Below, in pieces: positions 36,262-47,878 of a stretch of 64,000 nt of DNA. The DNA is from Omphalotus guepiniiformis (Eukaryota; Basidiomycota; Agaricomycetes; Agaricales; Omphalotaceae). Both the position numbers and the translations under genes were made by a program. Every line of letters starts with the position of its first letter. The first letter of the stretch is position 1. The stretch spans positions 682,001 through 746,000 of the forward strand of contig JAQOOI010000074.1 in NCBI GenBank assembly GCA_028554645.1, read 5' to 3'. The notes beneath the pieces are model-generated. The model searched no databases. It was not told the DNA's origin and saw only the letters and a list, made by a program, of their open reading frames with translations.

Positions 36262-36423
36262 TTCAGTTCTTTACTACGTGCGTTCCCCTAGGCAAACTCT
36301 GAGCTACGGTACCTTATCAGAGTACTGTGGTTAGGGAAAAGCGGGAGCTGCACCGGGTTCGTCGGGCCGGTGTCGAGGTAAGAAGAGGCAAGTGACGATA
36401 CTATACATACTGTACTACATGAA

Positions 36424-36932
36424 TCAGGGAAGGGGGGTAGCAGGGTTTATCAGCAATATAACAATCTTCTCTCGATCCCACTGGGATAAGAACAAAAATT
36501 TTAACTTTCTGGCTCAAGATTGAGCCATGAATTGAACTTACCACATCCTTCTTGTAATAAATATCCTCTTCCACTACTTTCCTCACCCTACAACACGTCA
36601 GCGGAGCAGTGACGAGAATAGTTTAAGAATAGCCTACTCATCGATAGACTCCGCCTCGCAGATAAACGTTGAACCGACCATCTTCTGATTCTCAGGAGGT
36701 GCATTGAAAGACTCTGGCGTGAGTAGAACGCCTCCAACACCTATCATAGTCAAATTGCATCACGATGCTGAGAAGGCAAGCTGTACGCACGAATGAACCC
36801 TTGGGCAATGTTTGCCTGAGCAGCAGCGATGTGAGTAGCTCTGACTGAAAGACGGCGCTCGTAAGTGCCTTCTTCAGTCTTATCCGGAGCATAAACAAAG
36901 AACTTTGGGAGTGCGGGGTTAGACATTGACAT
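36424..36932 (-). CDS. YciI-like (YCII-related) protein, copy 2
   Basis: A paralogue of the preceding gene with the same intron positions. Exon 1 begins MSMSNPALPKFFVYAPDKTE with no leader, then RRLSVRATHIAAAQANIAQG. Exon 2 has VGGVLLTPESF, MVGSTFICEAESIDEVRKVV and EEDIYYKKDV. Exon 3 reads WDREKIVILLINPATPLP. The conserved histidine after the first strand and the DIYY motif are kept. The absence of the leader in this copy, against its presence in copy 1, suggests different cell compartments: cytosol here and mitochondrion there. That is inference from the N-termini only. Confidence 0.85.
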
Positions 36933-37245
36933 GAAAGGCTAGTGGAGTCTTGGATAGGGAGGTGGGCAGATAGGTTTCAGAGATGTCACTGACTAAAATC
37001 CTTCTAGGTGGGGACCGGTGGGAACGAGTCGGATGATATATTATCAGGTATAAGGTATTGCACAGTGAGATTCGGCCTTGAATCAGAAATACGGAAAGTC
37101 TCCTTCGTTCGTGTCAGGTGCCTGAATTCCGCGTACAAGGCCCGGAGCTAGCAGGTACCTGGCGAAAAATTTAATGATACATTCAAGGTGTCATGATCGA
37201 TACATCTTTTCGTTGCGAGTATGAGGAAGAACAGTGAAAGCAGTG
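36933..37245. other. Intergenic region, no gene recognised
   Basis: About 310 bp between the second YciI-like gene and the kinase stop. It holds the promoter of the former and the 3' UTR of the latter. No other feature is seen. Confidence 0.5.
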
Positions 37246-39622
37246 TTATAGTACAGAATCCGGCGAAAAAGCATCCTCCCACTGAAGAGACAAAGGCCGA
37301 AATAATTCCGGGTCGTCGATGGAAAACTCTGCGGAGGTGTCTTGACTGAAATCTTCTATCCCTCCAGCAAAGCTCGAGCTAGCACCGGATACCTGAGACG
37401 AAGTTGCAAAGGCAGGGATACCATTACATCCATTCGGAAATGCACCCGAAGGTACAGAGTAGTCTAGGAATTTCAATGAGATTAGTCTAAATGGCACATA
37501 GAGGCGTTCAGGCCTTCACCTGGACGAAACAAAGGATCGTCGTCATCGGAATCAGAATCATCATCTGATTTGAGCCGTGCGTCAGTCTTGGTGAGAATAG
37601 GAGCAGGCGGTACGAATTGTCGGTGGGCTTCTTCCAGGCATTGCAGAACAAAGGTAATCCGAGGACGTTTCTTCCACTCTTGCCAGCACATCTCTATCAC
37701 ACTCCAGACCATGTCTGAAAGACCTAAAGGCGTAGCATCGGGAGGTCGTTCATGGCGGATACCGATGGTAATCTTGAAAACGACTGTTGCGTCTCGCGCG
37801 TATTCGTAGTAAGGTACGTTACCGGCGAATACCTCCCAGATAACCATGGCGAGAGCAAAGATATCACTCTCAGGAGACGATCGACGACACTCGGTCTCGT
37901 CTGGATGGATGATCTCAGGCGCCATCCATCTCACAGATCCGATTGCTTTCAGATAGTCAGAAATCAATTCACATCTCGTTCAAATATCGAGCTTACCTTC
38001 TGCGGTTGTGGTTATAGCATTTACTGTGTTGGGATCATAGGTCACTGCAGTGAGGCCAAAGTCGGATAGTATTGCGCATTGGCTATCATTGATCAGAATA
38101 TTAGCCTGCATAGGTGTTGTTAGTTCAAAGTACACGAAGTAGCGCACAAGCTCACTCCTTTCAAATCTCCATGCAATACACCGATGCTATGCAGATATTT
38201 TAGACCCCGAGCAACATCGACTAACTGTCAAATCAGTTAGTTGGTACGAATAGAGGAAAAACTGTGAGCGCTTACGAGCTTCAGCCTGTTGACATCAGGG
38301 TTGAGCTTCAAGAACTTGGAAATATTACCATGTTCCATCCACTCGCACACCATGCATAACGGAAAGACTGTCGTCGAAGCACCCAGGAACGGAAGTATGT
38401 TGGGATGAGACAACTTTTTCCAGAGCACAGCTTCTCGACAAAAGCTCTGTGATGCTATCAGCGTCGTGAATGTTGTTACATGTTGGATGGGCTAACCGTT
38501 TGGACTTTTTCTAGATTATCCATTCCGTAAACTCGTAGTGCTTTTAAAGCGACTCGGCGCTCCTTGTATATACCGGACCAGATATCAGCAAAACCTCCGG
38601 ACATTAAAGGTTCAGAGCTTGTCTTGCTGAGATCTTTGGAATCTACGATGCAGGAGGACGGTAACGATCTTGATCGCCCACACAGTTTTCGGAGGCAGTG
38701 TAAGCACTGTGCATGGAGGCGAGACGTGGGATCTGTGTAATTCATCGTCTGCAGAGGAGAACAAGTCGCGCAATCAGCGATAGATCTAAATTCATGACCG
38801 CAGGCGGGTAATACACTGACATCATCAAGCAGATCAATGAATATCTGAACCTTTGGACCTTCTAACCGAAGAAGAGACTTGATTTCGTCTCTCGAAGATA
38901 ACACAGTATGTAACGCGTCTTTGAGCTCCTCGGCATCCCTCTGTTGGAACTTGTCTGTCCGAAGAATCGCGGATTGATCTGCGTTCTGTAGTGAGAGCAA
39001 GACCGTCAAGAAGATGGTACAAAGCGGATTGTATGTAGACTGACCGACAGGTTAGCTACACATTCGGGGATGTTACGTTGATGGCGGAGTAATCCTTTCT
39101 TGATTTCCTCCCATGAGAAAAGCTGGTTCTTGAGTTCAAGGCTTGCCCACGTTCTGATATCCTTTGAAAAGCCCTTATACCACCTGTATTCAGGTCAGGC
39201 ACCTTGTTTAAACGAGTGTAGGTGAAACATACACAAGAGCAGCCCAATTCTCGCTACCTGGAGACCATTGTAAGGGCGTAAAATCCAAGGAGCGCCTCGC
39301 ATATGGCTCACAAGACGACACAAGTTGTTCGGAAAACGTCTACAGCATTAACCAGCTTTAGCGTACAAAAAAAGCTACATGGGAGCAAGCATACCGAATA
39401 AACTCGCAGAAGCTTTCGGTATAGCTGCAAGTTTAGGAAGAATTGATAGATAGTCAGGCCCGCGTCTTGACTATGCTCCTCGGTAGATCCATAGGGTAAC
39501 TCGTCCGTGCGCAGGATTGGAATTATTGGATCAACGATAGGCGAAAAAGCTTGGAATCGAGGTAGGACGGTACTCCTTCCTTGCTGACTGGTATTCAGCA
39601 TTGACGGGTACCGCGCTGACAT
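37246..39622 (-). CDS. Protein kinase, TKL-like, with long conserved N-terminal region
   Basis: The kinase domain is complete across several exons. The Gly-rich loop is GGFADIWSGIYKERRVALKAL with the lysine in VALKAL. LSHPNILPFLGAS starts the hinge region, MVCEWMEHGNISKFL follows, the catalytic loop is LHGDLKGANILI, the DFG is LSDFGLTAV, and GSVRWMAPEIIHP is the APE equivalent. FALAMVIWEVFAGNVPY and CWQEWKKRPRI close it. This is TKL-like, as in the expanded Agaricomycete kinases. Upstream lies about 200 residues with FFLNLQLYRKLLRVYS and LKNQLFSWEEIKKGLLRHQ, then an ELKDALHTVL coiled-coil-like part. The C-terminal tail is acidic and Ser-rich (SDDDSDSDDDD). The HGD in place of HRD is notable but common in this group. 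Confidence 0.85.
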
Positions 39623-39843
39623 TTTGCTGCAAGGAGTCTCCCAGAAAGATCAGAGAGACTTGTAGCTGTCCGCATCAGAATCATGTCAACAGCAAATGCT
39701 ATTGAGTTGAATATTTGTGTATTGCTGCTGTTGAGCAGTGCGGCAGAATTCGCGGCAGGCATAGTTACAAGTCCAGCAAACAGTAGGCTCTTCTTCCATC
39801 TTGTCCTTGCATTGTCACTATCTGTACATTTTCCTACTGGAAA

Positions 39844-40853
39844 ATGATACAGCATCCTACTTCTCATATGCAGCTGGTCCCAAAAACTGAATCTAGCGAT
39901 CCTGAGCTAGGAACACTATCCATGAGCGACTCAACAGCGCTAGTAGAGTTTTCGGACAGACTTATTCATCCTTCATTCTCATCCCCGGACGCAGACATCA
40001 TTCTAGCAGCAAGGAATGCCACAAAATACTTCCGTCTGCATTCTTATACCCTCAAGACTACATCTGGGTTCTTTCGAGACATGTTGTCGCTGCCGCAGAA
40101 ATCTCACCAGATTAGTGGCCCACTTTATTTGGACGAGGATGAAACCACCCTAGAACATCTCTTCCGTATGATCTCCGGTCTCTCTGTTCCGCCTATTGAT
40201 TCGTATGACTTGATTGACTCACTGCTCGATGCTGTGGAGAAATATGACATGCCTGGACCACTTTCCATAATACGCCTCCTTCTCATGCGACCTCCTTTAT
40301 CGAATGAGCCTTTTCGTCTTTATGCGGTAGCCAGTAGATTTGGCTGGGATGAAGAGGCGAAAATTGCATCTACTCAGACTCTTTCTCGCGATCTTTATGA
40401 CTCGGAATTGCGACCACTCCTTTCAAAGCTTCCTTCGCAAGCTCTTCTCCGCTTGTATGAGTTGCATAGGTCCCGCAGAGAAATGTATGCCCCCTTCGTC
40501 CTAGTCTTTCCGTCTTTAGTATCTCATTGCCTTTTACTCTTAGATTGCGTCAACGCTTGAATGACCCTCCTTTCGTCTCAGGCGGAACTGTCGCCTGCAT
40601 CAATTGCCACTCAGAAATTAACTATCATACCTGGAGGGAGCTGAAGTATAAGATCATTCTAGAGATGGACGCTAAGCCTTTGGGCGATACAATTCTTGAC
40701 TATGGTCTGACTGAATGGCCTGAAGCTCAAGCTTGCTGGCAGGCAAAGTGTCCTAATACCAACTGCAGTCGTGCTCTCTATGACAAGGGAGAGACACTCC
40801 GGGTCGTTCGAGAGTGCATTGACAAATTACCTGCTTGTATCTCCTTTATCTGA
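39844..40853 (+). CDS. BTB/POZ-domain protein with cysteine-rich tail
   Basis: Two exons joined by an intron that starts GTATGC within the codon after RSRRE. The BTB fold is seen as SSPDADIILAARNATKYFRL, HSYTLKTTSGFFRDMLSL and LEHLFRMISGLSVPP. The helical part follows (AVEKYDMPGPLSIIRLLL, RLYAVASRFGWDEEAKIA). The second exon carries four Cys pairs or near pairs (ACINCHSE, and later CWQAKC and CPNTNC), possibly a zinc site. The tail ends LPACISFI. It differs from the BTB protein at 32551, which lacks this cysteine set. The function is unknown; an adaptor role is only a family-level guess. Confidence 0.83.
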
Positions 40854-41874
40854 TTCCTTTTCTCAAAGTTTCCTTAACCGTTCCACAACATACCTGCTTA
40901 GCCTTGTAAATTGTCCATTTGGTTCTATAAATTACGTAACAGTATATTGTCCTGCTTTGCCTCTTACTCTTCTGTAGCTACATGGTTTTGCTCTTGGTCC
41001 CAGTCTTTCCTCGTCTGCACGTTCTTCTCAGTTAGTACACGATCAGCAATCAAACATCTTCAAATATTCTTTGATGCAAGACTTTCATATCGATTCGATT
41101 GAAAGGTCCAAGGAAGGCTACTTCTCCATCTCGAAATCGCGTCTTTGTCTCCCATTATACGCCCTGCTATGGCGAGTTTACATTGATCTCTCCATACTTA
41201 ATTTCTTTCTGCAGATAAGTTTACCCCTTTGAGCGCGGCTTGACTCATAGGGCCAGTTTATTCTCGATAGGTACACACTCAAAATTCCCAGTTGACGAGA
41301 AAAGGGTCCCTGGATAAAATCACATCAAGCGACTTGTTCTATATCGTGTTTATATGGATTGTTGGAAGGCTTCGCATGCATCACTCGCCCACCCCAACCA
41401 TTCTGGATCTAAACAACCGTCCGCTGACTACTTTCTTTTTCTTTTCTAACAAAGGCTGTCTGTCAAATGAGACGCGAAGTCCCTGAGGCGTATCTCCGCC
41501 CTTTTAATTTTGCCGCATGGCCTTGCCTCAAGGACGGTAGACCTCATCGATGAATGTCTAGAATATAAAACGTGAATATAAGGTCGCCGTCGTGAGGTCT
41601 TTCAAGCATCTTCTTGCCTACTGACTTCATTCATCAAATACTTTGGGCTGCCGGGCTGGCTGGCATCTCTCGCTCGCTCTTACTTCTTTCACCATATCCT
41701 ACTCGCCGCCCAGCCTGAGCTCTACAGTGCCCTTGTGTTACTACTATCAAGACCAGTCTTCTTTGCTCTGACCGGGAGCCACTTTGATTCACGTCTTCTC
41801 GTGACTGGTCATCTCTTTCATTTCACCATCTACTATCTACGCTCGCCACACGTTCTTTCCATCTTCTGCTCAGA
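40854..41874. other. Intergenic region with a possible promoter
   Basis: About 1 kb. No gene is recognised. A TATAAAA at 41564-41570 lies about 305 bp upstream of the next ATG (41875), and pyrimidine-rich sequence near 41640-41700 fits a transcription start region. That would imply a 5' UTR of up to 250 nt. Confidence 0.4.
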
Positions 41875-42532
41875 ATGCAGCCAGGTAAATCAGCTGTCAG
41901 ACTTCTTGTCACTGGTATCGTTGCTTGTGGTACGCGCTTCACTACCTCCTCGACGTCATTTGAACTCACCGCTGTATATTCTTTTAGTATCTTTTGCCGG
42001 TTTCTCGTCTTCGATGCCTGTACCTGCTGCTTCTTCGAAAACAGTGAATCGTACAGCGGAGGCTGCATCCGTCCCATCTTCATCTTCTCCCGCACCTCTC
42101 TCAACTACCACTTCCTCACGCAGCACCGGTGGCAAGGCCAATGCCAGTGCGTCCACATCTCCTGGCGAGAGTAGCAGGATCAGTGGCGCGCAATCGATAT
42201 CCTCTCCGCCCGTCACTTCCTCCCGAAGCTCTTTTGGGCTCGGCTTTGGTCATATAGACTATGCGGCTGCAGACATTGCGCGACGCGTCTCGCGTATCTT
42301 CGTGCATAGGCGTGAAAGCGCGCATGAGACGCGTGAAGAAGTGCCTGAAACTGCTACCAAGGCTGAATTAGAGGCTGAGGCAGCGCAGGAAGAACGAGGT
42401 CAGAAGTCAAACTTGATAGACACGCGCCGCGAAGGCTCGATTTCATTACCCCCTACTCTACCGCTCCGACGGCCTAGTCTGGATCTAGATGAAGTTATGG
42501 ATGCTAGAGCGTGTCGTTGGGGATGTTTCTGA
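41875..42532 (+). CDS. Putative secreted Ser/Thr/Pro-rich protein
   Basis: A short first exon ends in TGTG before GTACGC and rejoins at TATCTTTTGCC after a pyrimidine-rich TTTTAG acceptor. The joined N-terminus (KSAVRLLVTGIVACVSFAG) is a good signal peptide: basic, hydrophobic, then small residues. After it comes a low-complexity Ser/Ala/Thr stretch, and then a more structured segment (GHIDYAAADIARRVSRIFVH) and an acidic helix (TKAELEAEAAQEERG). It ends CRWGCF. I do not recognise the family. The Ser/Thr richness suggests O-glycosylation. The alternative is that the long frame from 41735 is used without an intron, which I find less likely. Confidence 0.55.
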
Positions 42533-42980
42533 AGCTTCTCAAAAAATTTTCATTCAGAGCCCTTATCAATATCCTTCGTAAATCATGGAATGACGGACAT
42601 GCCTGTCGTGTTTGACGTAGGTGATGTTCGGGAGTTGAATGCTGTATCTAGTATTTAGGGCTGGTCCGCACATTGTCTTTTGCATTATTTCACAGTCCAT
42701 CCTTTGATGTTATATCGAATTGTTTTCATTTATCTTCGCATTGCACAGTCTGCGTGTTTTATCTCTGGTAAGTGGTGTCTAACCTTACTATAGCACTTTC
42801 AACAGGTCCTTAGTAAATTGATTGCCAAGAAATACATTCCACAGAGCACAATGACGATAAAGCAAACGCAACAATGAAACTGTGGTAGACAGAAGTACAT
42901 AAAGACAATTAGAGTGTTCAAGAAATTTCCAGACTCTTCCTAATTATGTCTTGGTGCTACAGCAGTAACAGTAGACATGA
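42533..42980. other. Intergenic region between convergent genes
   Basis: About 450 bp between two stop codons of convergent genes, AT-rich with no coding or RNA feature recognised. Confidence 0.5.
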
Positions 42981-43944
42981 TTAGTGTCCGCCCACAAGAG
43001 GTGAACGTTCCTCGTCTTCGAGTCTCACACCACCTCTGCCACGGGAGATAAGACCATAAGCGCCTTTGAGAACCCATACAAGGGAAAGGATTGAGAAAGC
43101 CAACGCAGACCAGTGAATGAACGCAGGGTGACGCTGCTGAGCGAAGATGGCAAAGAGCGACCAGGTGATGGCAACAGACGCCGGAAGATCACCTTCGGGA
43201 GTCGAGAAGGCGTAACTTGCTGCTGTAGCTTCGAGGAAGAACCTGTCAAAGTGTTAGATTGAAATCACTAGAAATGCGCGATCACTGACAATGCGAGGAA
43301 GACCAGTACTTTGGTCCAAACGCCGGCACTTTCTTGCAGGCTATTGTTACCAAAAGCCTCGAAGAGAGTCAAGACAACGAGAACGGTCGTCCATCCGTGA
43401 TACAGAGAGAAAGGAAGATGGACAAACATCTCATCCCCAAGTGATTGAGCGGAGTGATGTTTCTTCACAATGTAATAAATGTGCGAGACTGAAGCAGAGA
43501 CAAAAAGCGCAAATATGAATGCAGCAACATATCTCTGATTGGCCCAGAGATTGACGTAAACAGTATTGAGTACACCGAGCAGAGCGAAACGCCATGCTAT
43601 TCCGTCAACGATGACACGCTTTCCGCTAGGGAAGAACTGGTAGATGATAGTGCCGAGAAGTAAGAGGTGAATAAGTGACCTGTTATGCATCTTTGAGTAT
43701 CGCAGCGGAAACGGGGTCAGAGGATGCTAACCATATGAGGAAGGCCCATGGTGCTGGAGTGATATAGGTCGCCTTGCCCGTGTAGTAAATGTGCGACGGG
43801 GAAGCTACAGTGTAAATGTTGGATCCAAGGAACAAGAAGTACACGATGATGTTCACAATCTACAGAATATTAGTGTTATTGAAGGAAATAAGAAAGAGAA
43901 ACACTTGCTTTGAGGAAAATGCCATCCTTCCAGGTGTCAGCCAT
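42981..43944 (-). CDS. Polytopic membrane protein, family unknown
   Basis: Four exons give about 240 residues with roughly seven hydrophobic segments: [110 protein letters not shown] and [18 protein letters not shown]. The start [12 protein letters not shown] is hydrophilic. Motifs such as PAPWAFLIW and [11 protein letters not shown] are Trp-rich like TspO/MBR relatives, but I cannot confirm that. Proteins of this type are widespread in Agaricomycetes as hypothetical proteins. The stop is at 42981, after the hydrophilic tail. Confidence 0.72.
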
Positions 43945-44645
43945 GGTGGGCGAAGTTAAGGAAGGAGTTGGCAATGAGGCAGGCTTTTTGTATTAGTTGG
44001 ATCCGTGCGCAGTGACGCGCGCTGCGTCATGTCTTACAGTCCAATACTAGGTCACATGATTGGTCTCCGTTGGAATGAAGACATAAGGATACTAGCACCG
44101 TAGCAAAAGTGTATTTTCAATCTAAAAAATCGGGGCTGATACGCCACCGATGCTACGCAGCATCGCATTAATTGAGTTATACTTTTCAAAGCTCGTATCC
44201 AAGTGACATACATCACATCTTCCCGTCCTACGTTCCATCTGCTGTAAGTATTCGAGCTGCTCTTTCCAAAGGCTGTGCGTCATGAGATCCCAGAACATGT
44301 CGGATAGACTCACCAGGCGTACAGTTATGCTGCATCAGTTATGATTTTTCAGATTATGAATTCTAACCACTTCCAGCTAGTTGTAAGTAGCTGAGAGGCC
44401 CTGGTCCAGTCCGAGCCTATCTGACGGAAGTCTTTTCGGTCAGCCTCCAAAACTCAAGCCCAATCCAACTTAGATCAGACGCGTCGAGTCAAAACGTTAC
44501 TCATAAGATTTTCAGAGGCCTAGACATACACATCTATTCATACAAAACAAAGAACATAAAGATAGACAAGGAGCCGTGGGCATCCTGTAACGTCAATGAG
44601 CGCGGAACCGAAGGTACAGCAGAATGATGACTCACAGTAATGAGT
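43945..44645. other. Intergenic region with a doubtful small ORF
   Basis: About 700 bp. A 63-codon minus-strand ORF at 44122-44313 contains RTGRCDVCHLDTSFEKY, but has no clear splice partners or homology I recognise. The right part contains the 3' UTR of histone H4. Otherwise nothing is supported. Confidence 0.4.
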
Positions 44646-45665
<1,020 letters not shown>

Positions 45666-47836
45666 ATGCCACCTGGTCCTCGCAGTCCAGCTAAAAAAGC
45701 ATATCAGCGCAAACGACTCTTCTCGCCTGAGTATGACTCATGCCCAAACATTGGATGTACAAACTCAGTTACTGTTCGTCTTTGTAATGGCACAAGTCAT
45801 CCGCAACACAAAGGCCATTACTATGAAGCTGTATGTATTGAGCATTACAATTGGTGAATTAATACTCATACTTATTTCTTCATCTGCAGTGTGAAGGCGA
45901 AACTCCAGCACACACCCACTTCATTCAATGGCGCTCTGATATCCCACCACGTCACGTCAGTGCACTGAAAGAGCAGAGGGTCCGCCGGGAAGCTATACCG
46001 CAGTGTGTTGATACTGCATCGACTTCATTTCAAGATCTTCTTGATCAGACGGTGGAGGAATCAAGCTTTTCACCCTACCCGCCCTCACCATCGAAGATGG
46101 CCCATCGTCCTAACGCAGGGGCATCTCCCCGCAAGCAGGCACTCCTTCCTTTAGATCATTTGTTCGATTTCAGCAAATCAATTGCCATACCAACACTGTC
46201 TGTTCCGGAAATCCCTGATTATCCAATGACTGAGAAGGAAGCACAAGATTATTCAACGACACTAGACCAGATAGAGCAAACCACTGCCTTGTCTGACTCA
46301 CCTGCAGTCAATCTCGATGTTCTGTGTGCCGCACTCGAGGAGCAAATGCGTAAGCTGGCCTCTCAGGATGCTTCTGGAAGTTCTTCGAGACTGTCCAGAT
46401 CCCAGTCTAGCAGCGCTATAGATCCGCCAGTCACTACACCAACACCTACTCCAGTTTCCTTCGATGATGACGGCAGTATTACCATGGAAAATCAAGCATA
46501 TGTGTGGAAGCCTGGCCAGACACAGCACCGATTCGTCAATGGGTCAGTCCGCAATGTCTGTCTTGGTCGTGAGTGCGAGACAACTTCTAGAAATACGAAG
46601 CGCAACGAAAGTTGTACCTACAAGTTTTGCAAGCAGTGTTGCCTCACATATCAGCGAGAGCGAAGCCTGCCATGCAAAGAGGCCTCACACAGACCCTTGC
46701 TGCCCAAGATGCCACCAGCGGCATCAGAACCACCTTCCAGCAGTCAGCCAGCAAAGTACGAGCCTTATCGGCCTCTCCGTGACATCCACTACATGCGCTA
46801 CAAGCAATCTGAGGCAGATTATCATGACCGTGCTACACTTTTGGAGAACCGTCGGACGTACGCTGATGATGTGCAACGGAATATCTACATCAAATTCTGG
46901 GGTCTGGATGGTTTGTGCCAGACACTGGAAGTGGAATGCAGGACTTTTCCATATTTTACTCTAGCTGACTGCTCAGAGAATGTCCGCAGAGCTATGAGTA
47001 TTGGAGATGATGTGATGATACAGACTTTCATGCCAAAATTCAATGCTTGGGTGTCGCAGGAGAAGACTTCAAAACGAGTTGTCCATACTGCCGATGTTCT
47101 TTTGTATCGCCTGGAATCTGTCACGGATGGAGAGGGTATGAGGGAAGCGGAAAGACAGCAGACTAGGGACAACACACCAGGAAGTCCAACAAAACGTAAA
47201 CGGGATATGGATTCTGAGCAGGATAATCGAGTTCACACAAAGCCCAGGATTGACGTTGATACTACCCTGTCCCAGTCTCAGCATCGACCTTCTGAAGTTC
47301 CCGGTTCTTCACCTTCGAGAGCCAAAACTCCAGCTTTCCACAAATCACCACCAGCTCAATTCAATTCATCTTTCTCACCTCTGAAACTATCTTCCAATAC
47401 CCAGTCACATTCTCGCTCGCAGCACAGTGTTGATCTGGCCCCAGACTCAGATGTACTGCCAGTGTTGTCAGCTCCAACTCCAAGTTCTGTTGAGTATATT
47501 GACCTCACCGAAGATTATGAGGCAGCATCCAAACATGCACCCTGGCCATATAAGAGGTTTGCAGCAATGAAGAAAGGTTTTGACGAGCTTCAGAACAACA
47601 CATTACTCATCCATACTGATGTATTTCCTAATGTTGCTAAAGCTACCCGCGCAAAGGTGAAAGCCGTGTGGAACAGTGCACCTCCTGACATCATTGCAAG
47701 ATACAGCGAGAGTGCACTAAGCACTTGGAAAGATTTTCAGCAGGATGTGTCAAATCATTATGGTGGACATATTCCAAAATTGATGGAGCAACGAAAGGTG
47801 AAAAAGAAGTCTGCAGTTATCATAGAGCTTGACTAA
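45666..47836 (+). CDS. Cysteine-rich transposon-associated protein, function unknown
   Basis: Two exons (45666-45830 and 45890-47836) give about 700 residues. The N-terminus has a Cys/His group (CPNIGCTNSVTVRLCNG, then HPQHKGHYYEACEG). The centre has a second group (NVCLGRECETTS, then CTYKFCKQCCLTYQRERSLP). Between and after these lie Ser/Pro-rich disordered parts, including PSPSKMAHRP and a basic KRKRDMDSE motif that could be nuclear. The C-terminal third has a compact helical piece (KHAPWPYKRFAAMKKGF). I do not recognise a named family. It converges with a KDZ-associated gene 42 bp away, so the pair may be one mobile unit; that is inference from context. Confidence 0.65.
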
Positions 47837-47878
47837 AGTACTTGTTACGGTTATTATATGTTTATATGTTTTGAATAT

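Noticed and set aside
39595..39867. Minus-strand frame of 90 codons upstream of the kinase
   Set aside because: It overlaps the start of the plus-strand BTB gene and has no motif; the kinase starts at 39622 in another frame.
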